In this document: piece after piece, positions 23,857 to 38,386 of the stretch
Layout of the letters: every line of letters starts with the position of its first letter
How positions within the stretch are numbered: the stretch's first letter is position 1
Notes under the pieces: model-generated
The model's input: only the letters and a program-made list of their open reading frames with translations
Databases searched by the model: none
Told to the model about the DNA's origin: nothing
Made by a program: the position numbers and the translations under genes
From: Sphingomonas sp. PP-F2F-G114-C0414
GTDB taxonomy: Bacteria; Pseudomonadota; Alphaproteobacteria; Sphingomonadales; Sphingomonadaceae
DNA: 64,000 nucleotides
Assembly (NCBI RefSeq): GCF_003688595.1
Contig: NZ_RCWT01000009.1
Coordinates: 558,001 to 622,000 of the forward strand
Direction of reading: 5' to 3'

Positions 23857-24375
23857 ATGTCGCTCAAGGAATTCGCAGGGCAACTGCCCGACTACGCCAA
23901 GGACATCCGCCTCAACGTCGGCTCGCTGCTGAACGAGACGCACCTGACCGATCAGCGCAAATACGGCTTGCTGCTTACCTGCGCACACGGCTCGGGCTAC
24001 AAGCCGCTAGTCGAGGCCGCCGAGGCCGAATGCGTGCCGAAGCTCTCGCCCGAGGCCGCGAACGCAGCGCGTGCAGCCGCTGCGGTGATGGCGATGAACA
24101 ACGTCTATTACCGGTTCACGCACCTCGCCGGGAACCAGGAATACCGCAACATGCCCGCCAAGCTGCGCATGAACGTGATCGGCCAGCCCGGCATCGACAA
24201 GGTCGATTTCGAGCTCTTCAGTCTGGCCGTGTCGGCGATGAACGGCTGCGGCATGTGCATCGACAGCCACGAGCAGATTTTGAAGAAGGCCGGCGTTACG
24301 GCGGAGGCGATCCAGACGTCTGTGCGGATCGGTGCAGTGATGGCTGCGGTTGCGACGGTCCACGCGACGCTCTGA
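23857..24375 (+). CDS. ahpD: Alkyl hydroperoxidase D (AhpC reductant)
   Basis: A 172-residue AhpD/CMD-family protein. The catalytic CxxC is in SAMNGCGMCIDSHEQ (C131, C134) with the conserved His H138, and VYYRFTHLAGNQEYRNMPAKLRM is the family's second conserved block. AhpD passes electrons (in mycobacteria from a lipoyl-lysine of a 2-oxoacid dehydrogenase E2 and Lpd) to the AhpC disulfide. AGAAGGA precedes the ATG. It follows ahpC on the same strand, with no other gene between. Confidence 0.92.
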   Translation: MSLKEFAGQLPDYAKDIRLNVGSLLNETHLTDQRKYGLLLTCAHGSGYKPLVEAAEAECVPKLSPEAANAARAAAAVMAMNNVYYRFTHLAGNQEYRNMPAKLRMNVIGQPGIDKVDFELFSLAVSAMNGCGMCIDSHEQILKKAGVTAEAIQTSVRIGAVMAAVATVHATL

Positions 24376-24402
24376 TTTAATCAACCCTTCCCAAACCGCT
24401 TC

Positions 24403-24484
24403 CGTCATCCTGACGAAAGTCAGGATCCAGAGCTAAGACCGTAGCGCCCGATACTCTGGATCCTGGCGTCCGCCAGGATGACGG
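24403..24484. repeat. Paired palindromic repeat, family C (copy 2)
   Basis: TCCTGAC-GAAA-GTCAGGA followed by TCCAGAG, and an inverse arm that is partly mutated (TCCTGGCGTCCGCCAGGA), where both sides of the stem have changed together. It lies between convergent ahpD and the TauE/SafE gene. Confidence 0.85.
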
Positions 24485-24508
24485 GAGCGAGTTTGGCGGG
24501 AGAAGGGC

Positions 24509-25276
24509 TTAGTGCCAGATCGCGCGGTAGAGGCCGAACAAACTGGTGATCGTCAGGATCACGCCGACCAGCACCATCAGCGTCTTCGCCGGAACGCGCT
24601 TCGCCAGCATCGCCCCGAACGGTGCCGCCAGCACCCCGCCGATCAGCAATCCCACGGTGGCCTGCGTGAACGCCGCCCAGCCGAGCTGTGTGATGAACGT
24701 CGCCGAGATCGTCGCGGTCAGGAAGAACTCGGCGGTATTCACCGTGCCGATCGTGGTGCGCGGCGATGCGCCCTGGACCAGCAGGTTCGACGTCACCACC
24801 GGGCCCCAGCCGCCACCGCCCGCCGCGTCGAGAAACCCGCCGACCAGCCCGAGCGGCTCGACGATCTTCGGCTCCTTCTGCTTGGGCGGATAGCGCAGCC
24901 CGCGGTACAGCAGGTACACGCCGATCGACGTCAGATACGCGAGGATGAACGGTTTCGCCGTGCTCGCATCGATGTTCGACAGCACGTACGCGCCCAGCAC
25001 GCCGCCGATCACGCCCGGGATCATCAGCCGCAGGAACAGCGTCCAGTTGACGTTCTTGTGCAGCACATGGCTGATCCCCGACACCGCGGTGGTGAAGGTC
25101 TCGACGGTATGCACGCCCGCCGACGCCGCGGCCGGCGGCACGCCGACCCACAGCAGCAGCGTGTTCGAAATCACCCCGAACGCCATCCCCAGCGCGCCAT
25201 CGACGATCTGCGCGGCGAACCCGACCAGGATGAACGGCAACAGCGTCTCGAAGCTCAAGGTCGTCAGGTCGAACAT
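24509..25276 (-). CDS. TauE/SafE family sulfite/anion exporter
   Basis: A 255-residue membrane protein with about seven or eight helices in two repeats. Signatures are FAAQIVDGALGMAFGVISNTLLL near residue 20 and GGFLDAAGGGGWGPVVTSNLL in the second half. Members move sulfite, sulfoacetate or related anions. The ATG at 25276 is chosen because GAGGGG ends six bases before it; an ATG two codons upstream would be too close to that site. It is divergent from cysE, so a role in sulfur metabolism is plausible but inferred. Confidence 0.88.
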   Translation of the reverse strand: MFDLTTLSFETLLPFILVGFAAQIVDGALGMAFGVISNTLLLWVGVPPAAASAGVHTVETFTTAVSGISHVLHKNVNWTLFLRLMIPGVIGGVLGAYVLSNIDASTAKPFILAYLTSIGVYLLYRGLRYPPKQKEPKIVEPLGLVGGFLDAAGGGGWGPVVTSNLLVQGASPRTTIGTVNTAEFFLTATISATFITQLGWAAFTQATVGLLIGGVLAAPFGAMLAKRVPAKTLMVLVGVILTITSLFGLYRAIWH

Positions 25277-25438
25277 CGGCATCCCCTCAATATCGCGCGC
25301 AGAGTGCAACGCGCGGGCTTATCCCACAACAAAGATAGGCTTTACCCCGATCCCGATGGGCTGAGGCGGCCCATGCGCGCGGTTCTGGAAATCGGTCGTT
25401 CGATACCCTAGATACGGAAATCGCGAAGGGGACTGCGG

Positions 25439-26131
25439 ATGTCGAGCGGATTACTGGCCTATCTGGATTCGATCCGCGCCCGCGATCCCGCCCCGCATTC
25501 GCGCGCCGAAATCATGCTGTACCCCGGCGTCTGGGCGCTCGGCTATCACCGGATCGCGCACCGGCTGTACAAGGCGAAACTCTATTTCCTCGCGCGCTGC
25601 GTCAACCACTGGTCGCGCTTCACGACCGCGATCGACATCCATCCCGGCGCGACGATCGGCCGCAATTTCTTCATCGACCACGGCTTCGTCGTGATCGGCG
25701 AGACCGCGGAGATCGGTGACGACGTGACGATCTACCAGTGCGTCACGCTCGGCGGCACCAGCCCTGATAACGGCGTCCAAGGCAAGCGCCACCCGACCAT
25801 TTCCGACGGCGCGATCATCGGCTCGGGCGCGCAGGTCCTGGGCCCGATCACGCTCGGCAAGCGGTCGCGGGTCGGCGCCAACGCGGTCGTCACGCGTGAC
25901 GTGCCTGCGGGCACGACGGTGGTCGGCATTCCCGCGCGCGCGACGACGATCGAAGGCGGCAACGCGCCCGAGGTGCCGCGCTTCGTGCCCTACGGTACGC
26001 CGTGCAGCGAGATGTTCGATCCCGCGACGCAGAAGATGGAGATCATGCGCTGCGAACTGGAGACGATGCGCAAGCGGCTCGACGCGCTGCTCGCCGACGA
26101 GCATCCAGAGGACCGCCGCGACCGCGCATGA
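25439..26131 (+). CDS. cysE: Serine O-acetyltransferase
   Basis: The first step of cysteine synthesis: acetyl-CoA plus L-serine to O-acetylserine. A 230-residue protein with a short helical N-terminus. The left-handed beta-helix of hexapeptide repeats starts at [29 protein letters not shown] and includes [28 protein letters not shown] and [23 protein letters not shown]. The catalytic His-Asp pair is in IDHG. The length is short of the 270 residues of enteric CysE, as in other short-form enzymes. DUF2794 follows closely. Confidence 0.92.
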   Translation: MSSGLLAYLDSIRARDPAPHSRAEIMLYPGVWALGYHRIAHRLYKAKLYFLARCVNHWSRFTTAIDIHPGATIGRNFFIDHGFVVIGETAEIGDDVTIYQCVTLGGTSPDNGVQGKRHPTISDGAIIGSGAQVLGPITLGKRSRVGANAVVTRDVPAGTTVVGIPARATTIEGGNAPEVPRFVPYGTPCSEMFDPATQKMEIMRCELETMRKRLDALLADEHPEDRRDRA

Positions 26132-26144
26132 TGGTGGATAACTG

Positions 26145-26483
26145 ATGGGCGTCGTCCCTTTTCCCACACCGTCCAAGGCGACGCAGGTCGGCTTCGAACG
26201 CCTCGAACTGAACCGAATCCTGGACCTTTACGGACGGATGGTCGCGGCAGGTCATTGGCGCGACTATGCGATCGACCTTGGCAAGGATGCCGCGGTCTTC
26301 GCCGCCTTCCGCCGCGCCGCCGAACGGCCGGAGTTCAGGATCGAGAAGCGCCCGTCGCTGCGCAACAAGCAGGGCATGTGGGCGCTGATCGGCGAGGCCG
26401 GCGCGGTGGTGAAGCGCGGGCATGAACTCGGGCCGGTGCTGGCGCCAGTCGAGCGGCGGTTCATGAAACTGGTCGAGGACTAA
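26145..26483 (+). CDS. DUF2794 domain protein
   Basis: A 112-residue soluble protein. The family signature is GFERLELNRILDLYGRMVAAGHWRDYAIDLGKDAAVFAAFRRAAERPEF, followed by RIEKRPSLRNKQGMWALIGEAG. Conserved in alphaproteobacteria, with no known function. It starts 13 bases after cysE and is probably co-transcribed with it. Confidence 0.88.
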   Translation: MGVVPFPTPSKATQVGFERLELNRILDLYGRMVAAGHWRDYAIDLGKDAAVFAAFRRAAERPEFRIEKRPSLRNKQGMWALIGEAGAVVKRGHELGPVLAPVERRFMKLVED

Positions 26484-26493
26484 CCGAGTTCTG

Positions 26494-26603
26494 CCCCCTC
26501 CCTGAAAGGGAGGGGTTGGGGGTGGGTAGGCCAGCTCGCGTCGCAACGTCGCCCGATACGGAAACCGACCCACCCCCGGACCCCTCCCTTCCAGGGAGGG
26601 GGG
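26494..26603. repeat. Paired palindromic repeat, family D (copy 3)
   Basis: CCCTCCCT-GAA-AGGGAGGG with GGTTGGGGGTGGGT, and the inverse ACCCACCCCCGGACCCCTCCC plus TTCCAGGGAGG. It lies between convergent DUF2794 and pncB. Confidence 0.88.
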
Positions 26604-26615
26604 TAATGGGCCGTG

Positions 26616-27920
26616 TTACACCAGCACCGGCGCGCTTGCCCGATCCGCTTCCCCGAACACTCGCAGATACCGCGCGATCTCCGCAGGTTCACCGGTCGCC
26701 TTGGCGGGATTATCCGACAGCTTCACCGCCGGCCGCCCGTTCGCCTCGATCACCTTGCAGACCAGCGAGATCGGCTCCAGCGCCGCCGCACCGTCGGGAT
26801 CGCAGCCGCGGAAGTCGTTGGTCAGGTTGGTCCCCCAGCCAAAGCTCATCCGCACGCGGCCGTGGAAATGGCGATACGTCTGTTCGATCGTGTCGATGTC
26901 CATCCCGTCGGAGAAGATCAGCAGCTTGGTCTTGGGATCGACGCCCTGCTCCTCCCACCAGCGGATAATCTGCTCGCCGCCCGCGATCGGCGGTGCGCTG
27001 TCGGGGCGGAAGCCGGTCCATTCCGCGAGCCAATGCGGCGCATTGCGCAGGAACGCGGTGGTGCCGAACGCGTCGGGGAGGGCGATCAGCAGATTGCCGT
27101 TATAATGTTGCCGCCAATGCTCGAGCACGCGGTACGGCGCTTCGGCGAGGTCTGCGTCGTTGTCGGCGAGCGCGGCGGTCACCATCGGCAGTTCGTGCGC
27201 GTTCGTCCCGATCGCCTCGAGGTCGGCGTCCATCGCCAGCAGCACGTTCGACGTACCGATAAAGCGGTCGCCGAGCCCTTCCTTGAGCGCCTCGACGCAC
27301 CAGCGCTGCCACAGGAATCCGTGCCGCCGCCGCGTGCCGAAATCCGACAGCACGAGGTCGGGCAGTTCTCGCAGCCGCTCGACCTTCTCCCACAGCTTGG
27401 CCTTGGCCCGCGCGTAGACGATGTCGAGCGCGAACCGGCCGCGATCACGCAGGGCTGCGCGCGACTTCAGCTCGTTGATGATCGTCAGCGCGGGGATTTC
27501 CCACATCGTCGTGTGAGTCCACGGTCCCTCGAAATGCAGTTCGTACTGCCCGTCGACTTTTCGCAGATCGTAGGCGGGCAACTGGAACTCCGCGAGCCAT
27601 GCGAGGAACTCGGGCCCGAACATCTTCTGCTTCCCGTAGAAGCTGTTGCCCGCCAGCCAGATCAGCTCCTTCTTCGCGAACCGCAGCGTCCGCGCATGAT
27701 CGAGTTGCGCGCGCAGTTCGGCCTCGTCGACGATCTCCGCGAGCCGCACCGTCTTGGTCCGGTTGATGAGTGCGAAGGTGGCGCTGACGTCGGGATACAC
27801 CTGCCGGATCATCTGCAACATCAACAGCTTGTAGAAATCGGTATCGAGCAGGCTGCGCACGATCGGATCGAGCCGGAAATTGTGGTTGTACGTCCGGGTG
27901 GCGATATCGGTTACGGCCAT
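26616..27920 (-). CDS. pncB: Nicotinate phosphoribosyltransferase
   Basis: Makes nicotinate mononucleotide from nicotinate and PRPP in the Preiss-Handler route. A 434-residue protein. The N-terminal block is [41 protein letters not shown] and [22 protein letters not shown] hold the phosphorylated-His loop (RRRHG) and PRPP contacts; [34 protein letters not shown] is the C-terminal barrel. The second of two closely spaced ATGs is used because AGGAG lies nine bases before it. It is divergent from pncA over 83 bases, giving a NAD-salvage pair. Confidence 0.94.
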   Translation of the reverse strand: MAVTDIATRTYNHNFRLDPIVRSLLDTDFYKLLMLQMIRQVYPDVSATFALINRTKTVRLAEIVDEAELRAQLDHARTLRFAKKELIWLAGNSFYGKQKMFGPEFLAWLAEFQLPAYDLRKVDGQYELHFEGPWTHTTMWEIPALTIINELKSRAALRDRGRFALDIVYARAKAKLWEKVERLRELPDLVLSDFGTRRRHGFLWQRWCVEALKEGLGDRFIGTSNVLLAMDADLEAIGTNAHELPMVTAALADNDADLAEAPYRVLEHWRQHYNGNLLIALPDAFGTTAFLRNAPHWLAEWTGFRPDSAPPIAGGEQIIRWWEEQGVDPKTKLLIFSDGMDIDTIEQTYRHFHGRVRMSFGWGTNLTNDFRGCDPDGAAALEPISLVCKVIEANGRPAVKLSDNPAKATGEPAEIARYLRVFGEADRASAPVLV

Positions 27921-28003
27921 GCGCATGGGCTCCTGCGTTTACGTGGGCTGCGGGTGTCCGAGAAGACGCGTTTGTGTCAAGCAGCGGGCAAAGGAGACGG
28001 GCG

Positions 28004-28612
28004 ATGGCGCGGTTCGTGGTCGTGGTGGATACGCAGTGGGATTTCATGGCCCGAGAGGGCGCGCTCAGCGTGGCCGGGGCGGACGCACTGGTCGTGCCGA
28101 TGCAGACGTGGCTGTCGGGTCTTAGTCCCAGTGATGTTGCAGGCGTCCTGTTCACCTTCGACACGCATTTCGTCGAGACCTATGCCGCGTCGCCCGAAGC
28201 GCAGATGTTCCCGATCCACTGCGTCCGCGGCACACGGGGGTGGGCCAATATGCTCGATATCGCACTGGTCGACCCGGCGATCCCGGCGTGGCGGATCGAG
28301 AAGGGCGTGTTCGACATGTGGGCCGAACCGGGGCTGGCGATCGAAGACGCCCGCGATGCGAGAAAGCCGACGATCCTCCGCGAAGACTTCTTCACCGCGT
28401 TGGCCGCGAACGGTGTCACCGACGTCACGGTGATCGGCGTCGCCGCGGATTACTGCGTCCGCTGGGCCGTCGACGGACTGATCGAGCGCGGCTTCACGGT
28501 AACAGTCCCGGCTGGCCTCACGCGCGGGATCGAACGGCAGATCGACGTGGTCGCGGCGGAAGATTTCGCCGGCGCGGGATTGATAGTCCAACCAACGGAA
28601 CGCATCGCGTAA
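28004..28612 (+). CDS. pncA: Nicotinamidase / isochorismatase-family hydrolase
   Basis: Deamidates nicotinamide to nicotinate, the substrate of the divergent pncB. The 202-residue protein shows the Asp-Lys-Cys triad of the family: D10 (VVVVDTQWDFM), K100 (RIEKGVFDMW) and C151 (GVAADYCVRWAVDGL). The metal-binding DTHF motif (TFDTHFVETY) matches nicotinamidases. The ATG at 28004 follows AAGGAG by seven bases. Assignment as nicotinamidase rather than a general isochorismatase rests on the metal motif and on pncB. Confidence 0.9.
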   Translation: MARFVVVVDTQWDFMAREGALSVAGADALVVPMQTWLSGLSPSDVAGVLFTFDTHFVETYAASPEAQMFPIHCVRGTRGWANMLDIALVDPAIPAWRIEKGVFDMWAEPGLAIEDARDARKPTILREDFFTALAANGVTDVTVIGVAADYCVRWAVDGLIERGFTVTVPAGLTRGIERQIDVVAAEDFAGAGLIVQPTERIA

Positions 28613-28642
28613 GTCGGTTCGGGCGGCAGTTCGCACTCCCTC

Positions 28643-28697
28643 TTGTTCTCCCGCGAAGGCGGGAGCCCAGGCTGGACCCCCGCCTTCGCGGGGGAAC
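28643..28697. repeat. Paired palindromic repeat, family F1 (copy 3)
   Basis: CTCCCGC-GAAG-GCGGGAG followed by CCCAGG and the inverse CCCCCGCCTTCGCGGGGG. It lies between convergent pncA and the GH130 gene. Confidence 0.85.
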
Positions 28698-28718
28698 ATG
28701 CTTTCACGCTGCCGGCGT

Positions 28719-30014
28719 TCACGCCATCGCCGCGAGCAACCGCCCGACATCCACCGTCGCGAACGACGCGAAATTGTCCGCCACCCCGAACGGCAGCAGC
28801 AGCGTCCGATCATGGACGATCCCGCCACAGCTGTAGACGACGTTGGGCACATACCCGTCGCGCTCTTTCGGGCTCGGCACGATCAGCGGATCGGTCATCC
28901 GTGCGAGCAGCTTGGTCGGGTCGGCCTTGTCGAGCAGGCAGGCGCCAACACAGTAATTGCGGACGCTGCCGACGCCGTGGGTCAGCACCAGCCAGCCCTC
29001 GTCGATCTCGATCGGCGAGCCGCAATTGCCCATCTGGATGAATTCCCACGGCCATTTCGGCTCGACGATCTTCTCACCGCCCTCCCAGGTCAGCAGGTCG
29101 TCCGAGGTCAGATACCAGATATTCTCGTTGTCCTGCCGCCCGAGCATCGCGAAGCGGCCGTCTATCTTGCGCGGGAACAGCGCCATCCCCTTGGTACCCG
29201 CGACCGCGCCGCGCATCGGCTGCATCTCGAACGTCTTGAAATCCTCGCCGCGCAGCAGCTCGCAGCGCGTCTCGGAGCCGCTGAACGCAGTATAGGTGCC
29301 GAGATACTGGACCTCGCCGGCATCCACGAACCGGACGAGCCGCAAATCCTCGATCCCCTGACGCTGGCTCGGCAGGATCGGGAAGATCACGGTTTCGGAC
29401 AGCTCGCGACTATTGCCGCATTGCAGCCGGGTCGGACCGCCATCGGTCGCGCCCTGATCCGATGGTTCGATCCGCGGCGGCACCGCGGTCCGGCTGGCGG
29501 GATCGACCGAAAAGCCATCCTGCGGCGACCAGCGCCCGGTGCGGAACGTCACCGACGAGACATGACCCTCGCCGATCCCGCGCAGCGACAGGATGAAGCG
29601 GAGACCATCGTCGGGCGCACCGGTCTGGTCGGGATGCAGCACCATGCTCGGGTTGAACAGCGCAGCGGCCTCGAACGAATATTCCTCGCTGAGATATGCG
29701 CCGATCAGCACCTGCTGGTCGCGCGTGATCGTCCGCGCGTCCGGCGTCCTCGCCATGACCTCGCCGAAGCGGTGGAGCAGCAGGTCGTCGACGTCGCGGT
29801 GGCGCTCGTCGAGCGACGCCGTGACGCGCTCGCGTTCGGCGTGAAGCTCGTCATGCGACAGCGACAGCACGCGGTCGATCACGCGCTCGACGCGAGGATG
29901 ACCCTCGACCTTGAACGGACCGGGATAGTCGACGTTGAACGGGCGGATCACGGTCCGCGACGGATCGGGACGCAGCTGGATGTTCGAGAAGGTGACGAGG
30001 TCCGTTACGGCCAT
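28719..30014 (-). CDS. Glycoside hydrolase family 130 (glycoside phosphorylase/hydrolase) protein
   Basis: A 431-residue cytoplasmic five-bladed beta-propeller enzyme. GH130 members phosphorolyse or hydrolyse beta-mannosides. Recognisable blocks are QVLIGAYLSEEYSFEAAALFNPSMVLHPDQ, GIEDLRLVRFVD, TKGMALFPRKIDGRFAMLGRQDNENIWYL, MGNCGSPIEIDEGWLVLTHGVG and the C-terminal VPNVVYSCGGIVHDRTLLLPFG. There is no signal peptide. The ATG at 30014 follows AGGGAG by six bases. The substrate linkage cannot be read from the sequence, and no mannan-utilisation genes are nearby. Confidence 0.85.
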   Translation of the reverse strand: MAVTDLVTFSNIQLRPDPSRTVIRPFNVDYPGPFKVEGHPRVERVIDRVLSLSHDELHAERERVTASLDERHRDVDDLLLHRFGEVMARTPDARTITRDQQVLIGAYLSEEYSFEAAALFNPSMVLHPDQTGAPDDGLRFILSLRGIGEGHVSSVTFRTGRWSPQDGFSVDPASRTAVPPRIEPSDQGATDGGPTRLQCGNSRELSETVIFPILPSQRQGIEDLRLVRFVDAGEVQYLGTYTAFSGSETRCELLRGEDFKTFEMQPMRGAVAGTKGMALFPRKIDGRFAMLGRQDNENIWYLTSDDLLTWEGGEKIVEPKWPWEFIQMGNCGSPIEIDEGWLVLTHGVGSVRNYCVGACLLDKADPTKLLARMTDPLIVPSPKERDGYVPNVVYSCGGIVHDRTLLLPFGVADNFASFATVDVGRLLAAMA

Positions 30015-30135
30015 GATCGGCTCCCTTGTGCGCCGACCGGCGCGGTGCGGTATCGACTGCAAACGCCGGAGCACCCGGATCGCCGCATGACAAACCCTTC
30101 ACCGCACAGACATACGCGGGAAAACATCGCGCGCC

Positions 30136-30345
30136 ATGACCGATGCTCGATCTTGGGGCGGAGGCGGCATGCGCGGACTATCGACACACGCCAGCGACTG
30201 CGCCCTGGGATTGCACGCACCGCGGTCGCGCCACCGCGATCTGGCCGATCAGCCGGTGCAGCACTCCGCCTGTCGACGCTGCGGCGCAGCGATCGTCAAA
30301 TCTGCGATCAGCCGCCGCTGGATCGTCTCGGGCGTGCTCGGCTGA
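30136..30345 (+). CDS. Possible small Cys-pair protein
   Basis: An open frame of 69 codons in the otherwise empty 383-base gap between the GH130 gene and the EF-hand gene. The sequence contains QHSACRRCGAAIVKSAISRRWIVSGVLG at its end, where C-x2-C plus basic residues resembles half of a zinc ribbon. Third-position GC is high, as in real genes here. There is no clear Shine-Dalgarno. I do not recognise the family; it may be a chance frame. Confidence 0.35.
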   Translation: MTDARSWGGGGMRGLSTHASDCALGLHAPRSRHRDLADQPVQHSACRRCGAAIVKSAISRRWIVSGVLG

Positions 30346-30397
30346 CCCGGTCGCGATATTGGTAAAAGGGGCGTCCGATCCGCCGCCGTCGCCACGA

Positions 30398-31210
<813 letters not shown>

Positions 31211-31299
31211 GACGCCTCCTCGATACCGTGACCACCAGCTGGCACGCGAAACATTGCCCCGATATGTCGGACCGCGCCGGTACCGATGTATCGCTCAGG

Positions 31300-32661
31300 T
31301 CATACGGGCAACGTCACCCGCACCAGCAGGCCACCGTCGGCGCGGTTTTCGATCGTTGCCTCGCCGCCGTGCCCGCGGGCGACCGCACGCACGCTGGCGA
31401 GGCCCAGCCCGCTGCCGCCCGTATCGCGGTTGCGCGAGTGTTCGGCGCGAAAGAACGGCTCGAACGCGCGTGCCAGGTCGGCCGGCGCCATGCCGCTGCC
31501 GGAATCGAACACTTCGAGCACGGCCATCCCGCCAGTGCGGTGGAGCAGGACTTCGGCATGTCCCGCATAATTGACCGCATTGCCCACCAGATTTGCGAGC
31601 AGGGCCTTCAGCGACGGCGTGTCGCCTTCGATGATCAGGGGCGATCCAGGATGCAGCACCACCTGATCGCCGCGATCCGCAAAATCGTCGGTCACGCTTT
31701 CGGCAAGCGATCGAAGGTCGAGCTTCTGGCGGCGGACATGGCGGGTCATGTCGCGGACGAACGCCATCGCCGAGCCGATCCGCTGGCTCATCTCCTGGAT
31801 ATCGCCTTCGCTTGCGATCCGAATATCTTCCGGCGCCTTTTCGAGCCGCAGCGACAGCCGCATCAGCGGCGTGCGCAGATCGTGCGCGACCGCGGCGATC
31901 AGCGTGGTGCGATCCTCGACGTACCGGTTGAGGCGTTCCTGCATCAGGTTGAACGCGCTGGCGGCTTCGGCGATCTCGGGCGGACCGGTGACGGGCAGGG
32001 GGGCGGCCCGCGGATCGCGGCCGAGCCGTTCGGCGGCGGCGGCAAACCGCCCGATCGGAGTCGCGACGCGACGCGCCAGCAGCAGGGCGATCGGCGCGAC
32101 GACCGCCATCGCCGCCAGGAACCACAGGACGATGCGCGCGCGCCAGGGCCCGATCGTGCCGTTGGTTGGCCGGATCACGAGCCACCGCCCGTCCGGCCGC
32201 TCTATCGACACCACGAACGGTCCGAACAAGGCGTTCTCGAAGAGGTGATGACGGGATCGGACCATGCCCATCGGCACCGGGGGACGAAGTGCTCCCGCCA
32301 GCATCGGCATCGCGGAGGGTTCGGTCTCGACGGTCACGCGCTCTGCGGGCAGTGCAAGGTCGTTGGCGATCAGTTTGGCGAGGCGTGCGTCGCGCGAACT
32401 GTCGGACGGTCGAGGGGGGCCTCCCGTGATCCTCATGGTGAGCAACTTTGCCGGGTCGCTACCCGAGCGGACCACGCCGGCAACGCGCGCCGTCGTGTAG
32501 ATCACGGGCATCGGCGGCGGCATCAACAGCACGATCGCGAAGTTCAGGATCTGGACCAGCAGCACCGTCGTCAGCAGCAAGGCGAGAATCCGGACGAACA
32601 GCGTCCACGGACGCAGCCTGCCGAGTTTCGACGGCGTGTAGATGGTGGCGGGTTGCGTCAC
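31300..32661 (-). CDS. Sensor histidine kinase
   Basis: A 453-residue inner-membrane kinase. Two transmembrane helices (about 20-46 and 177-196) enclose a 130-residue periplasmic domain, followed by a HAMP linker (about 197-250). The phospho-acceptor is H260 in VAHDLRTPLMRL. The ATPase domain has NLVGNAVNYAGHAEV (N box), DSGSGMAP (G1) and GGSGLGLASVRAVARGHGG (G2). It begins with GTG overlapping the stop of the response-regulator gene by four bases, so the two are translationally coupled. The signal is unknown; the EF-hand lipoprotein downstream hints at a periplasmic ion or envelope cue. Confidence 0.93.
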   Translation of the reverse strand: MTQPATIYTPSKLGRLRPWTLFVRILALLLTTVLLVQILNFAIVLLMPPPMPVIYTTARVAGVVRSGSDPAKLLTMRITGGPPRPSDSSRDARLAKLIANDLALPAERVTVETEPSAMPMLAGALRPPVPMGMVRSRHHLFENALFGPFVVSIERPDGRWLVIRPTNGTIGPWRARIVLWFLAAMAVVAPIALLLARRVATPIGRFAAAAERLGRDPRAAPLPVTGPPEIAEAASAFNLMQERLNRYVEDRTTLIAAVAHDLRTPLMRLSLRLEKAPEDIRIASEGDIQEMSQRIGSAMAFVRDMTRHVRRQKLDLRSLAESVTDDFADRGDQVVLHPGSPLIIEGDTPSLKALLANLVGNAVNYAGHAEVLLHRTGGMAVLEVFDSGSGMAPADLARAFEPFFRAEHSRNRDTGGSGLGLASVRAVARGHGGEATIENRADGGLLVRVTLPV

Positions 32662-33380
32662 TGCCGGGCCACGCGCGGTACGAAGAAATAGCCCTCGTTG
32701 CGGATCGTGCGGATGATCTCGTCGCCGCGCGAGCGAAGCTTGCGGCGCAACCGGCTGACCTGCACGTCGATCGCGCGATCGAACGCGTCGGTGTCGGGTC
32801 CGCGCGCCGCTTCCAACAGCGCATCGCGCGCCAGCACGCGTCTTGGCCGCTCGACGAACGCGCGCAGAACCGCGAACTCGCCGTCGGTCAGGTCGATCAG
32901 CGTACCCTCCGGATCGAACAGTTCGTGTGCCGCGAAATCGACTCGCCAGCCGAGGAATGCGAACGACCGGCTTTCACCCGCATCCTGGATTTCGCGCGCG
33001 CGCAGTGCGGCACGGACGGTCGCCAGGATCTCCCTCGGGCTGCACGGCTTGGACAGATAGTGGCTCGCGCCGATTTCGAGGCCGAGGATCCGATCGGGTT
33101 CATCGCCGAGCGCGCTGAGCATCACGATCGGCGGCGCGCCGACCCGCGCGAGCCGGCGACAGACCGACACGCCATCTTCGCCGGGCATCATCACGTCGAG
33201 CAGGATCAGCGATACCGGGCATCGTGCCAGGACGGCGTCCATCTCGTGCGCATTGGTGGCCGTCTCGACCTGAAACCCATGCATGCCGAGGCTCTGCGCC
33301 AACAGCGTCCGGATCATGTGGTCGTCGTCGACCACCAGCAGCACGGGCTTGGCCGACTCTTGAACAGACGTTGAATTCAT
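32658..33380 (-). CDS. OmpR-family response regulator
   Basis: A 240-residue two-domain regulator. The receiver has the acidic pocket VVDDDHM, phospho-acceptor D62 (LILLDVMMPGEDG), the switch Ser (VMLSALGD) and Lys (LSKPCSPREIL). The C-terminal winged helix ends with the recognition region FDRAIDVQVSRLRRKLRSRGDEIIRTIRNEGYFF. It is the first gene of a response regulator-kinase operon. DNA targets are unknown. Confidence 0.93.
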   Translation of the reverse strand: MNSTSVQESAKPVLLVVDDDHMIRTLLAQSLGMHGFQVETATNAHEMDAVLARCPVSLILLDVMMPGEDGVSVCRRLARVGAPPIVMLSALGDEPDRILGLEIGASHYLSKPCSPREILATVRAALRAREIQDAGESRSFAFLGWRVDFAAHELFDPEGTLIDLTDGEFAVLRAFVERPRRVLARDALLEAARGPDTDAFDRAIDVQVSRLRRKLRSRGDEIIRTIRNEGYFFVPRVARQ

Positions 33381-33577
33381 CGGTCTTTCTTAGGTCGGCG
33401 ATGTGTTCGCGATGTTTCCGCGCCGATCATCACCGGGATATCAGGCCATATGGTCGGCGAATAGCGCGGAACGGTCTTCGCGATCTCAGTACAACGGGCC
33501 GGCGTCCCCCCAGAACAGCGGTTGTTTTCCACATTGCCGTCAGCGCGCCGTAAGGTCGGGTCGGCACGATGTGCGGC

Positions 33578-34012
33578 ATGACGCCGTCGAGTCTTCCTGC
33601 GCTTGCTATCCAGGTCGTGCGGATCGTCGTGGCTGCGGCGGCCTGCACGCTGCTCGCGTTTGCCGGTACGGCGGCGGACGATCCGTGGCGCCCCTATCGT
33701 GCCGAGATTGGCAGGCAGTGTCCAGCGAAGCATCTGGAATGGCTGTCCCCCGCCGATCTCCGCGACGTGCTCGATACCTACGAGACCGGCGCCGACCCCC
33801 GGATACGCGCAGCGATGTCGGTTGCCGAAGCCGATCGATGCGGCACTACGATTGCAGGGGCGACCTGTGGCAATTTGGCCGAGATCGAGGCCGTGCGCAG
33901 CGCGGGAGAGTTGCCCGCGCTCGCGAAGTCGGTGTGCGCCGGGTTCAGTGAATGTCACGGCCAGTCCGACTGCATCGCCGCCGAACCCCCGACTACCGCG
34001 CCCAAACACTAA
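33578..34012 (+). CDS. Secreted Cys-rich protein of unknown function
   Basis: About 144 residues, with a signal peptide (hydrophobic stretch IVVAAAACTLLAFAGTA, cleavage near GTA-AD). The mature part contains six cysteines (RQCPA, DRCGT, ATCGN, SVCAG, SECHGQSDC), enough for three disulfides in the periplasm. An in-frame ATG lies three codons upstream at 33569. I do not recognise the family. The stop codon lies inside the A-tract of a strong terminator hairpin. Confidence 0.65.
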   Translation: MTPSSLPALAIQVVRIVVAAAACTLLAFAGTAADDPWRPYRAEIGRQCPAKHLEWLSPADLRDVLDTYETGADPRIRAAMSVAEADRCGTTIAGATCGNLAEIEAVRSAGELPALAKSVCAGFSECHGQSDCIAAEPPTTAPKH

Positions 34013-34050
34013 AAAGGCCGCCGCCCGGTATCCCGGACGGCGGCCTTTTT
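34011..34050. terminator. Bidirectional rho-independent terminator between the Cys-rich gene and rpoC
   Basis: The stem GGCCGCCG / CGGCGGCC is flanked by A5 on the left and T5 on the right, with an inner CCCGG-TAT-CCCGG hairpin, so it terminates both converging genes. It overlaps the TAA of the upstream gene and ends 33 bases from the rpoC stop. Confidence 0.95.
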
Positions 34051-34083
34051 CTTAGTCAGCGCCGAGGCGTCTGACGAAACCGA

Positions 34084-38370
<4,287 letters not shown>

Positions 38371-38386
38371 ATATTGATCCTTCCAA

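Noticed and set aside
26613..28433. A 606-codon plus-strand frame across pncB
   Set aside because: Antisense shadow of pncB; no domain is recognisable and codon bias is inverted.
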